From assembly GCA_001543015.1 (NCBI GenBank), contig LFLC01000057.1, positions 91,457 through 130,066 of the forward strand: a stretch of DNA of 38,610 nucleotides. The letters are read 5' to 3'. Made by a program: the position numbers and the translations under genes. The number at the start of each line of letters is the position of its first letter. Position 1 is the first letter of the stretch. This stretch comes from Nitrosopumilus sp. LS_AOA (GTDB lineage Archaea; Thermoproteota; Nitrososphaeria; Nitrososphaerales; Nitrosopumilaceae). Under the pieces are notes generated by a model. The model ran no database searches. It was not told the origin of the DNA and saw nothing but the letters and a program-made list of their open reading frames with translations. Shown here piece after piece: positions 22,384 to 30,460 of this stretch.

Positions 22384-22992
22384 ATGGTGTTGGATAAAAA
22401 TCCTGAGTGGGTTATAGATAATAATTTAACATCTATTAAAAATGAATTTGAAAAGAATATTCCAAGTATATTGTTATGTTCAGATCCTTTTCATAAAGCA
22501 GAATTCCTTAATAGATTAATCAATTGTATTGAATATCAAATAATTTTTGTGGATATGGATTTGCTTTACACAGGATATGTTGAATCAGGGATGATTAAAA
22601 AAAATGCCAATGTAATTATTTTTCATCCAGATAAAATTAATTGGAAAAAAGAATTATCAAATATTATTACCAAAATTTCAAAAAAGAGAACATTAGTTGT
22701 AATTGATTCATTTAATGGAGTTTACAATATGTTTGATGATTTAGAGTCAGTCAGATTCATTAATTCATGTATTATGTTTCTCTCATCATTTGGAAGAGAA
22801 ACTAATTCATCAGTAATTGTTACTGGAATGGCCAGAAAAAAAGAAGAAAAGTGGATTATATCACCGGGTGGAAAACAGATTATAAAATCAAGTAAAACAG
22901 GCGTATATTTTCTTAAAAAAATAGAAAAAAATTTGATAATTACTACTGAAAATAATATTAATGAAAAATCAAAGCTTTTCAAAATAGAATAA
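22384..22992 (+). CDS. RecA/KaiC-like domain protein without a recognisable P-loop
   Basis: The 202-residue product from ATG 22384 has the strand order of a RecA-like fold: SILLCSDPFHKAEF where the Walker A should be (no GKT/S), IIFVDMDLL, then RTLVVIDSF as a Walker-B-like strand, and SSVIVTGMARKKEEKW, which resembles the RecA-superfamily sensor region. Without a GxxGxGK motif it probably does not bind ATP in the usual way. Such degenerate KaiC/RadA-like proteins occur in AOA with unknown roles; a partner of an active RecA-like protein is one option. It is divergent from the class V PLP gene and is followed after 92 bases by the ferredoxin. Confidence 0.55.
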   Translation: MVLDKNPEWVIDNNLTSIKNEFEKNIPSILLCSDPFHKAEFLNRLINCIEYQIIFVDMDLLYTGYVESGMIKKNANVIIFHPDKINWKKELSNIITKISKKRTLVVIDSFNGVYNMFDDLESVRFINSCIMFLSSFGRETNSSVIVTGMARKKEEKWIISPGGKQIIKSSKTGVYFLKKIEKNLIITTENNINEKSKLFKIE

Positions 22993-23021
22993 GAGATAGT
23001 AACGCGATCAAAAAGTTGAAA

Positions 23022-23036
23022 CGCCGTTATACGGTG
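23022..23036 (+). other. GC-rich hairpin upstream of the ferredoxin gene
   Basis: CGCCGT (23022-23027), loop TAT, ACGGTG (23031-23036) can form a six-pair stem with one G-U pair. It is unusually GC-rich for this region and lies about 30 bases after the previous stop and 15 before the ferredoxin TATA element. It could end the upstream transcript or serve as an operator. Confidence 0.35.
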
Positions 23037-23051
23037 CTATTTTTGGATAAA

Positions 23052-23060
23052 TTATATTAA
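23052..23060 (+). promoter_or_regulatory. TATA-box-like element for the ferredoxin gene
   Basis: TTATATTAA at 23052-23060 is centred about 28 bases before ATG 23085, consistent with a strong leaderless promoter. The ferredoxin codons are more GC-rich than those of its neighbours, as for a highly expressed gene. Confidence 0.55.
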
Positions 23061-23084
23061 TGCCAAATTAAGAAATTATTCATT

Positions 23085-23384
23085 ATGCCAGTAGCAATAC
23101 TTCCTGACATCAGTGAACAAATGTGTATCGGATGCGCACTATGTGTAGAAATCTGTACAACACTTGGTCCAGATGTCCTCAGAGTAAAACCTGTTGAAGG
23201 CTGGAAGAGAGGAAAAGCATTTGTATTTTATCCAGAAAGATGCATTGCAGATGGTGCATGCATCGGTGTATGCCCAACAAAAGCAATCTTTTGGATGAGA
23301 CCAATGGACTTTACCGTTGGACAACCAGTTCCACTCCACAAAGACTCAGTCTTCGTAAAAGGTTGGACTGAATTAATCGATTAG
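23085..23384 (+). CDS. Dicluster ferredoxin ([4Fe-4S] plus CxxDxxC [3Fe-4S]-type site)
   Basis: The 99-residue electron carrier has C14-x2-C17-x2-C20-x3-C24 as a standard [4Fe-4S] set. The second set is C53-x2-D56-x2-C59-x3-C63-P, where Asp takes the place of the second cysteine (CIADGACIGVCP). The same CIADG pattern in Sulfolobus zinc ferredoxin binds a [3Fe-4S] cluster. Here the Asp-type cluster is second and the full one first, the reverse of the Sulfolobus order, and there is no N-terminal zinc extension. It likely serves low-potential oxidoreductases. A TATA element at 23052 suggests leaderless, strong expression. It stands alone. Confidence 0.9.
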   Translation: MPVAILPDISEQMCIGCALCVEICTTLGPDVLRVKPVEGWKRGKAFVFYPERCIADGACIGVCPTKAIFWMRPMDFTVGQPVPLHKDSVFVKGWTELID

Positions 23385-23462
23385 ATTAGTTCATTCAATT
23401 TTAATTTCTTTTTTATTATTTTAAATTAAATAGCACTAGATTATGGTTTTTTCTTTAACCAA

Positions 23463-23497
23463 TACAAGATTACAGGAAACCTGTTTTGATACTTGTA
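23463..23497. terminator. Hairpin between convergent ferredoxin and J-like genes
   Basis: TACAAG (23463-23468) pairs with CTTGTA (23492-23497), and within it ACAGG-AAA-CCTGT (23472-23484) forms a perfect inner stem, followed by TTTT. Lying between two convergent genes, it may stop transcription from either side. Archaeal termination usually relies on T-tracts, so the hairpin's role is uncertain. Confidence 0.35.
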
Positions 23498-23507
23498 ATG
23501 GATATTT

Positions 23508-24650
23508 TTAAGAAAAACCTAATTTTGCTTTCCAACCACTTTTTTGTTTAGTTGATTTTTTTGATAGATTATCTAGCATGTCATATGTGATTGTAAATCC
23601 ATTTCCAACCATTGTTGCATCTTTTGTAAAATTATTTTTGTTAGGTACAAATTCATCAGCTAAATCTCTGATTTTTTTAGTTTTAAGATTAAATAATCTA
23701 ATTGTTTTTCCATTATCAAGTTTTATTGTTGCATCTCCACTTAATCCCTGAATAGAAAAAGTTTCAAAGAATCTTATGATTCCTCCTTTTTTTAATTCAA
23801 TTTCAGAATCATAAGTAAATTTTCCTCCATAAAATAATATTTCTCGTGCAGAAATTTTTACGTTGTCTTCCACATTAAGAACAATAATTGTATCAGCATC
23901 AACTGAAACAGTGTCCATAATATTTTCAGCGATGATTTTTCCATTGGGTGCAGAAATATGTGTTCTGTGTTCTTGAATATGATAAACACCAACTTTTATC
24001 GGGTCAGGAATTTTAAATTTTCTTCCATAAATGTTTCCTACGACAATATTTCCATTATCAACAATTATTTTAGCACCATTTTCAATTTTGTATTTATTTT
24101 CTAAAGGGTTGATAAATTTAAAATCTCCAGAAGTAAGATGTATGTTTGTTTGAAATTCTTCAGTCCATGATGGACTAGTGATACTTCCTTGCATAATTAT
24201 TGGTCCATCATAAGTAATACTTCCTGCCATAAAATTTCCTTTAATAGATAAAGCACCATTGACTTTTCTTTCTAACTCAATTTCACCAAGAGTTTTTGAA
24301 CCAAATAATCTTGTAGCAGTTAAATTTGATCTGTTTAATGCTGATGCCCATTCCTCAGCAGTTTTCATTTCTTTAGATAATTGTTGTCCTAAAATCTGAT
24401 TTTTTCTTTTAACATTAGCTTCTGTTTCATCAGAATACACTCGTGAATTTTTTAATTTTTCAATATCTGTGTCAGGATATTTTTTGCCAATTTTGAGATC
24501 CTCATATGCCTGTTTGATTTTAATGAATTGTTCATTTTCTCCACCACGATCTGAATGAAATTGAAGAGCTAATCGTCTAAACGCATCTCGAATTTCTTTT
24601 GTAGTAGTGCCTTCTACAATTCCCAGAATGTCATAGTTATTTTCTACCAA
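23508..24650 (-). CDS. J-domain-like protein with HSD motif and beta-helical (bactofilin-like) C-terminal region
   Basis: The 380-residue product (TTG 24650) starts with a J-domain (YDILGIVEGTTTKEIRDAFRRLALQ, then KQAYEDL). The loop that should be HPD reads H32-S33-D34, so the proline is lost; HPD is needed to stimulate Hsp70. After a charged coil (60-100) there are about 250 residues of short repeated strands with G/N turns (GALSIKGNFMAGSITYDGPIIMQGSI; IIAENIMDTVSVDADTIIV), resembling polymer-forming right-handed beta helices (bactofilin type). A scaffold with a repurposed J-like domain is plausible but unproven. It stands alone on the minus strand and converges on the ferredoxin gene. Confidence 0.7.
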   Translation of the reverse strand: MVENNYDILGIVEGTTTKEIRDAFRRLALQFHSDRGGENEQFIKIKQAYEDLKIGKKYPDTDIEKLKNSRVYSDETEANVKRKNQILGQQLSKEMKTAEEWASALNRSNLTATRLFGSKTLGEIELERKVNGALSIKGNFMAGSITYDGPIIMQGSITSPSWTEEFQTNIHLTSGDFKFINPLENKYKIENGAKIIVDNGNIVVGNIYGRKFKIPDPIKVGVYHIQEHRTHISAPNGKIIAENIMDTVSVDADTIIVLNVEDNVKISAREILFYGGKFTYDSEIELKKGGIIRFFETFSIQGLSGDATIKLDNGKTIRLFNLKTKKIRDLADEFVPNKNNFTKDATMVGNGFTITYDMLDNLSKKSTKQKSGWKAKLGFS

Positions 24651-24775
24651 ATTTTACACCAATTTGGATAATTTTTCATGTTTCCTATACTTGTAGGTTG
24701 TTACATTAAAAATATAATATTAAAAATAAATTTCTTAAAATGAATTAAGATAAACGATTTTGATATTTGCACTAT

Positions 24776-26221
24776 TCATGCATCTGCATACATTGAAACT
24801 TCCCAAGGTGTAGGAGTTTGAGCAAATGCAGTATATTCTTTATATTTTAATTCAGAATATTTTTCAAGAAAATCATGTGTGAAAACATCTTCTAAGAATT
24901 TTGAATCACTTGATAAAGAATCTAATGCTCCTTTTAGCGATACGGGCAAAGAACCAATATTGTATTCTCGTTTCTTTTCTGTAGAAAGTTGATATACATT
25001 TTCTTCAATAGGATCACCAGGATCAATTTTATTTTTGATCCCATCTAATCCAGCCAACAACAGTGATGCTTCTAAAAGATAGATATTTGCTATAGGATCA
25101 GGTACACGATATTCCATTCTTTTAGTTTTTTCCTGATTTCTGTTATACATTGGAACTCTAATTGCAGTAGATCTATTTCCTAAACCCCAGCAAACATTAA
25201 CTGGTGCTTCAAATCCTGGAACTAGGCGTTTGTATGAATTAGTTGTTGGATTTGAAATTGCACATAATGAAGATGCATGACTCAAAATTCCACCAATATA
25301 GTACCTACCAACTTGACTCAATTGTGCTAATTCATCATTTTCATCATACATTGCATTTGTTTTATCATTCCACAAGCTTTGATGAGTATGCATAGCAGAT
25401 GCATTGTCTCCAAAAATTGGTTTTGGCATAAATGTTGCAACTTTATTTTTTCGTTTTGCCTTTACTTTAATTAAATTTTTTACAGCAATTACATTGTCTG
25501 CCATTATAATCATTTCATCATAAACTAAATTGATTTCACATTGACCAGAAGTTGCTACCTCATGATGTTCTGCTTCAATCTTTATTCCAAAATAATTATA
25601 CAAATCATCACAAATATCTTTTCTAAATCCATCAAGTGTATCTTTAGGTTGTGATGGATAATATCCTTCCTTGATATCAATGGCAGTACTAACGTTTCCT
25701 TTTCCCCAAGGTGATTCTTTTGATTCAATTGAATATCCTGAACCGGCACCAGAATGAGTTGCAGCATATGGTGATGGATATACATTGATGGCATCAAATA
25801 CAAAAAATTCTATTTCTGGTCCCCAATTGGTATGAGTAAATCCAAATTCATTGAGTTTTTCTGATGCTTTGTGAGCAATTCCTCTTGAATCCCGATTGTA
25901 TCTTGATTCTTTTCTTGTACTACCATCATACAAATCACAAAAAATTCTTGCGTTTTTTCTGGGTCCTGGATCATAATCATTTGGAAGAATTTTAAATGAA
26001 TTTGGATCAGGTAGTAAAATCATATCAGAATTATTAACAGATTTGAATCCAACTATTGAACTTGCATCTAATTTTTCAAGCCCATTTTCAAAACTACTTT
26101 TATCAATTGCGTAGCTTGGTATTCCAACATTATGAAGTTCTCCAAAAATATCTACAAACCAAAAATCTATGAATGAGATATTTTCATCTTGTATTGCTTG
26201 TAACACTTGATCTGAATTCAA
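24776..26221 (-). CDS. glnA: Glutamine synthetase (type I-like)
   Basis: The 481-residue product (TTG 26221) makes glutamine from glutamate, ammonia and ATP, the main ammonium-assimilation step. Visible motifs are FWFVDIFGELHNVGIP (beta-grasp start), EAEHHEVATSGQCEINL (metal ligands) and GFEAPVNVCWGLGNRSTAIRVP (ATP and glutamate binding). The NGSGMHCHQSL region usually holding glutamate and metal reads DNASAMHTHQSL, with both Gly changed to Ala. The adenylylation loop tyrosine of enterobacterial GS is not apparent. The gene lies alone, with no GlnK beside it. AOA often carry more than one GlnA, so this may be one of several. Confidence 0.93.
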   Translation of the reverse strand: MNSDQVLQAIQDENISFIDFWFVDIFGELHNVGIPSYAIDKSSFENGLEKLDASSIVGFKSVNNSDMILLPDPNSFKILPNDYDPGPRKNARIFCDLYDGSTRKESRYNRDSRGIAHKASEKLNEFGFTHTNWGPEIEFFVFDAINVYPSPYAATHSGAGSGYSIESKESPWGKGNVSTAIDIKEGYYPSQPKDTLDGFRKDICDDLYNYFGIKIEAEHHEVATSGQCEINLVYDEMIIMADNVIAVKNLIKVKAKRKNKVATFMPKPIFGDNASAMHTHQSLWNDKTNAMYDENDELAQLSQVGRYYIGGILSHASSLCAISNPTTNSYKRLVPGFEAPVNVCWGLGNRSTAIRVPMYNRNQEKTKRMEYRVPDPIANIYLLEASLLLAGLDGIKNKIDPGDPIEENVYQLSTEKKREYNIGSLPVSLKGALDSLSSDSKFLEDVFTHDFLEKYSELKYKEYTAFAQTPTPWEVSMYADA

Positions 26222-26313
26222 TTGATATTTTTAGAAAATTAGTTTACTAATGTTATTGAGTAAGATAGATTTGTCAAGATGGTCAGGTAAATTTTAAGAT
26301 TCAGGATAATCAT

Positions 26314-27657
26314 CTATGGATGAGTCGCTTCGAAATTTTTCATCTCATCTTCAAAGAAGAATTTTTCAGAGAATGCAGGTTTTAAATCATCTAACCAAAT
26401 TGCGTTTTCATCATATTTGGCAAAAAATGGAGTCTCTACCCAATCAGGGTTTCTACCCTGCAAAAATTGTAAAACTATTACTTTTTGATTATTTATAATT
26501 GCAGTTCCAATAACGTGTACTTTTCCTGGAGTTGCAGACATACTAGGTCCGCGTACAGTTCTTGCTAATCCACTTACTGAAGAATACGCCTTTTTGAAAA
26601 TCTCATGTGCCTTTATCAAAGAAATTCCAAAGTAATGTTGAGCTCCTGTATCTCTTACAACAAACATGTAATACGGAATGCATCCCAATTCAACTTGTTT
26701 GCTCCACATTTTTGCCCACATTTCAGAATCATCATTGATATGTGCTAAAATTGGAGATTGTGTTCTAATTTGAGCTCCTGTTGCTCTGATTTTTTTAATT
26801 GCCTCTTTTACAGATTCAGTTGATAATTCATTCAAATGATTAAAGTGTGCCATAAATGCAAGATGTATTCCATTATCTGTAATCTTTCTAAAAATATCTA
26901 ACATTTCTTGAGAATCAGAATCTGTTAGGAATTTGTATGGCCAATAAGAAAGAGCTTTTGTTCCAATTCTAATAGTTTTTAGATTTGGAAGTTTTGCATC
27001 AATTAAAGTATCAATATATTTTGAAAATATTTTTGCTTTCATTATCATTGGATCGCCACCAGTAAAAAGTACGTCACTAATTTCTGGATGTTCAATAAGA
27101 TATTGTACTAGTTGTTCGCCTTCTCGCATAGCAAATTTCATTTCATCTATTCCAACAAATTGTGGCCATCTAAAACAAAAACTACAATATGCATGACAAG
27201 TTTGACTTTGACTTGGAAAGAATAGACAAGTTTCTTTGTATTTGTGTTGCATTCCAAACAACTTTGTTCCATCCTTTAGTGTTGGAACATTTAATTCCAT
27301 TTGCCCTGCTGGATGTGGATTTAGTTGTAAACGAATTTCGTTAGCAATAGATGCTATCTCTTTTTTGTCAGAATTATTTTTTAATGCAGTTGCCATCTTT
27401 TGATAATGTTCTTGACTTAGCATTCCTTTTTGTGGAAAAGTTAAAACAAATATTGGATCATTTGGAATGTTATTCCAATCAATTAGTTGTTCAACAACGT
27501 AATTGTTTGCTTTAAAGGGCAAGACATTACCCACAACTTCCATTTCAAATTGAGCTTCTTCAGAAAGTTTTTGAATATATGGAATTTCTCGAAAATTTGA
27601 TAGTGTGTATGATTTTAGTGAAGGTGAATCATCCCAAACTGACTCTTGATAGGTCAT
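26314..27657 (-). CDS. KamA-family radical SAM enzyme (lysine 2,3-aminomutase-like)
   Basis: The 447-residue product from ATG 27657 has the radical SAM motif C154HAYC158SFC161 in SQTCHAYCSFCFRW and the aminomutase-type ISDVLFTGGDPM stretch. SATPGKVHVIG near residue 385 corresponds to the PLP-lysine region (PGGGGK in lysine 2,3-aminomutase), with the Gly-rich part changed. The family moves an amino group from C2 to C3 of lysine or glutamate using SAM and PLP. The substrate cannot be fixed; beta-lysine or N-acetyl-beta-lysine would be an osmolyte, but the acetyltransferase is not next to it. It stands alone on the minus strand and diverges from the MscS channel gene. Confidence 0.86.
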   Translation of the reverse strand: MTYQESVWDDSPSLKSYTLSNFREIPYIQKLSEEAQFEMEVVGNVLPFKANNYVVEQLIDWNNIPNDPIFVLTFPQKGMLSQEHYQKMATALKNNSDKKEIASIANEIRLQLNPHPAGQMELNVPTLKDGTKLFGMQHKYKETCLFFPSQSQTCHAYCSFCFRWPQFVGIDEMKFAMREGEQLVQYLIEHPEISDVLFTGGDPMIMKAKIFSKYIDTLIDAKLPNLKTIRIGTKALSYWPYKFLTDSDSQEMLDIFRKITDNGIHLAFMAHFNHLNELSTESVKEAIKKIRATGAQIRTQSPILAHINDDSEMWAKMWSKQVELGCIPYYMFVVRDTGAQHYFGISLIKAHEIFKKAYSSVSGLARTVRGPSMSATPGKVHVIGTAIINNQKVIVLQFLQGRNPDWVETPFFAKYDENAIWLDDLKPAFSEKFFFEDEMKNFEATHP

Positions 27658-27786
27658 TTGTTAAAAAGTGTGTTTACCCTTGTTAAAGGTTACAAGTTAT
27701 TTAGGCATGAAAAACGAATTTTTTAATTATTTGAAAACAATTTTAATAAATAATGATAATATTCCTTAACGTTTGTATTCAAAGAT

Positions 27787-27822
27787 ATGAAATTGATTAA
27801 AATGGTGAATAATTATGGTTGA
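27787..27822 (+). other. Short upstream ORF (11 codons) overlapping the mscS start
   Basis: ATG at 27787 opens an 11-codon frame (MKLIKMVNNYG) that stops at 27822, seven bases into the channel gene (ATG 27815), out of frame. An ATAATATT box near 27757-27764 lies about 27 bases upstream, so transcription may begin at this ATG. GGTG at 27805-27808 could then serve the channel start. Whether the short frame is translated is unknown. Confidence 0.3.
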
Positions 27823-29539
27823 AGAAGAAGTATCGCAAATTTCAGTAGGTGAATTTGAAACTATACCACAACTTTTAGCTTCTTCAGAATCTCTTCAACT
27901 GGCGTTTATTATTTTAATTATTGGTTTAGTAGTTATTGGAATTATTTATCGTAAATTTTCACATTGGGTTTTATCTCAAAAATTAAATTATACACGACCA
28001 CATTTTTCTAGATTTATTCGCAAGGCAATATTACCATTTTTTGCAATAGCTTTAGTGTCAACCATTAATGTGTCCATACAAACTGCTGAATTATTTGAAA
28101 ATGAAATTGAAGATGGAGCAGGTGGTGCTGAAAAATTTGCAAAAATTCTTAATTCTATTAACATGTTAGTAATTGGTTGGACAATATCGCATCTAATTCC
28201 AATTGCATTAACAAAACGTGATAAATTAATTCTAGAAAGAGAAGATTATGAGAAATGGGATGATCTACGAGGATTTTCAGACGACGATGATTTATTTCAT
28301 AAATGTTTCAAATGGGTTCCACCACAAACAACACCATATGACATGAAAGATGATGAATTTCAAAAACATATTCAAACAAAAGATGGTTTAAAATTTCTTG
28401 AAAATTATCATACCTCTAAAGGTTTACCAGTTGGTAGTTATGAAAAACTTGTAGATAAGCCATATGAAGAGTGGAGAAAATCAGAGAGGACAAAATATGA
28501 AAAATATTATACAAATTGTATTACTGGAAAAAATCAGACAGGACAAAAGCTAAAGCCGGGTGCTATTCCAGATGAAATTTATCCTATAGATGTATGGAGA
28601 GAACAAAAGAGACAAAATAATTATGAACCTCTAATTCCAAGTTCAAGACCACCTGGATATGCAAGAAAGCAAAAGGAAGGAGTTCCTAAATCTGCAAAAC
28701 AAGTTCTTCCAATTGGAATCTTTGTTGCTACAGTACTTGGTGTAGTTTCGTGGTGGGGAGTGGATTTGGTAGTTTTGGCAACAGCAACTGGTGGATTGGC
28801 ATTTGGAATTGGACTTGCACTAAAAGAAACAATGGAAAATTACTTTGCATATATCATGATAAAGAAAGATAAAGTTATCAAAGAAGGTGATAGGATTACT
28901 TTGCCAAGTGGATACAATGGCCTAGTATACAAAATTACACCTAGAGTTACCTATATTCGACATGGTCTCAATGAGTCTTTAGCAGTTATTCCTACAAAAC
29001 AAATTGTCTCAGAACAAATAATTAATTTTACAAAGGAATTCAAGCTTGTTCCTGCAGTTATTGAGGTAGGGGTTTCATATCTAAACGATCCAGTGCAAGT
29101 AGAAGCAATTCTAATGAAAATAGGTAAACGAGCCATGAAAGAAGTCAAAGATGGACAAGGTAATCATCTTGCTAGACAAAAAAGATGTCCATACCTTGAT
29201 GAACACAAACAAAGTTGTGGATGTGATAAAGCAATACATGTAGATGTAGGGGATCCTGTAGTAAGATTTAACAATTTTAATGATTCAGCACTTGATTTTG
29301 CACTTAGAGTGTTTGTACGAGACTATGGTTCTCAGTTCAAAATGAAAAGTGAAATGCGAATTATAATGTATGAGGAATTTAAAAAATATGATATTAGAAT
29401 TCCATGGCCAATTCGAACAATATACCAAGGTGATGAGAAAAGAGAAGCTGATGAAATTGGAAAATTCGATAAAATACGTGACCAAGTGGTTAAAGAGTAT
29501 AGTTCTAAACAGACAGAGGGTTCTGCTGAAGATGAATAA
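27815..29539 (+). CDS. Mechanosensitive channel of the MscS family with large cytoplasmic insertion and Cys-rich element
   Basis: The 574-residue membrane protein is built on an MscS core. Membrane segments are at about 28-48, 70-88 and 112-130, then a pore-lining pair near 287-345 ending in ATGGLAFGIGLALKETMENYF, the MscS TM3 pattern. Between the third and fourth segments is a charged insert of about 155 residues (EDYEKWDDLRG ... YARKQKEGVPKSAK). In the vestibule region a RCPYLDEHKQSCGC stretch (near 453-466) followed by DKAIHV could bind zinc. It would release solutes on hypo-osmotic shock. The ATG at 27815 is preceded by GGTG and by a short overlapping ORF. It is followed by prs after 39 bases. 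Confidence 0.88.
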   Translation: MVEEEVSQISVGEFETIPQLLASSESLQLAFIILIIGLVVIGIIYRKFSHWVLSQKLNYTRPHFSRFIRKAILPFFAIALVSTINVSIQTAELFENEIEDGAGGAEKFAKILNSINMLVIGWTISHLIPIALTKRDKLILEREDYEKWDDLRGFSDDDDLFHKCFKWVPPQTTPYDMKDDEFQKHIQTKDGLKFLENYHTSKGLPVGSYEKLVDKPYEEWRKSERTKYEKYYTNCITGKNQTGQKLKPGAIPDEIYPIDVWREQKRQNNYEPLIPSSRPPGYARKQKEGVPKSAKQVLPIGIFVATVLGVVSWWGVDLVVLATATGGLAFGIGLALKETMENYFAYIMIKKDKVIKEGDRITLPSGYNGLVYKITPRVTYIRHGLNESLAVIPTKQIVSEQIINFTKEFKLVPAVIEVGVSYLNDPVQVEAILMKIGKRAMKEVKDGQGNHLARQKRCPYLDEHKQSCGCDKAIHVDVGDPVVRFNNFNDSALDFALRVFVRDYGSQFKMKSEMRIIMYEEFKKYDIRIPWPIRTIYQGDEKREADEIGKFDKIRDQVVKEYSSKQTEGSAEDE

Positions 29540-29578
29540 TCTTCTCAAAACTTAAGAATCCCATTAAATTACATTTTC

Positions 29579-30460
29579 TTGTTGAGTAATGTTTCAGTAA
29601 TTTCAGGAAAATCTTCTGAGGAATTAGCAAGAAAATTATCTAAAAAAATTAAAGCAAATCTAGTAAAGTCATCAGTTAGGGTTTTTCCTGATGGAGAAAG
29701 CAAAATCACTCTAAGTGGGAAAATATCTAAAAAAAAATCAATAGTTGTACAATCAATTTATCCGCCTGTTGATACTAATTTACTACAAGCATTATCTCTA
29801 ATTTCAAAAGCTAGAGAAACATCATCTCAAGTCATTGCTGTAATTCCATATTTAGGATATGCCAGACAAGATAGAGAATTTTTATCAGGAGAAATTGTAA
29901 CTATGAAAGTTCTTGCAAAATTATTCAAGGGTGCTGGTGCATCAAAAATTATTGCAGTTGATATTCACAGTACAATTGGATTCAAATATTTTACAATCAA
30001 AAGTCAAAATGTGACAGCAATTCCTAATCTTGTGAAATATTTCAAGAAATTGAGCCTGAAAAATCCATTAATTGTTTCCCCTGATCAAGGTGGAAAAGAA
30101 AGAGCAAAAGAATTTGCAAAGGAATTCGGTTTAGAGTATATTGCATTACACAAAAAAAGAGATAAAAAAAATGGTAAAGTACAAATCAAAACAAAAAATG
30201 CAGATGAAGTTATTGGTAGAGATCTCATTTTAGTTGATGATATGATTAGTACGGGAGGAAGTATCATAAACGCAACACAATTTCTTAAAAAACAAAAATG
30301 TAGAAGAGTCTATGTTGCTTGCACACATGCTCTTTTAATGAATGATGCTGAAAAAAAGATTAGAAAATCTGGAGTAACAAAAATTGTTAGTGCAAATACA
30401 ATTCCTGGAAAGACATCAGTAGTTGATGTATCAGATACAATTGCAAAGGCAATAGTATAA
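29579..30460 (+). CDS. prs: Ribose-phosphate pyrophosphokinase (PRPP synthetase)
   Basis: The 293-residue product makes PRPP from ribose 5-phosphate and ATP, feeding purine, pyrimidine, His, Trp and NAD synthesis. YLGYARQDRE (ATP-binding loop), SPDQGGKERAKEFA and DLILVDDMISTGGSI (PRPP-binding) are intact. It opens with TTG-TTG (29579 or 29582), the N-terminus beginning SNVSVISGKSSEELA. An AACTTAAG box at 29547-29554 lies about 28 bases upstream. The trm-G10 gene starts inside its stop codon (TAATG), so the next four genes appear to form one transcript with it. Confidence 0.94.
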   Translation: MLSNVSVISGKSSEELARKLSKKIKANLVKSSVRVFPDGESKITLSGKISKKKSIVVQSIYPPVDTNLLQALSLISKARETSSQVIAVIPYLGYARQDREFLSGEIVTMKVLAKLFKGAGASKIIAVDIHSTIGFKYFTIKSQNVTAIPNLVKYFKKLSLKNPLIVSPDQGGKERAKEFAKEFGLEYIALHKKRDKKNGKVQIKTKNADEVIGRDLILVDDMISTGGSIINATQFLKKQKCRRVYVACTHALLMNDAEKKIRKSGVTKIVSANTIPGKTSVVDVSDTIAKAIV

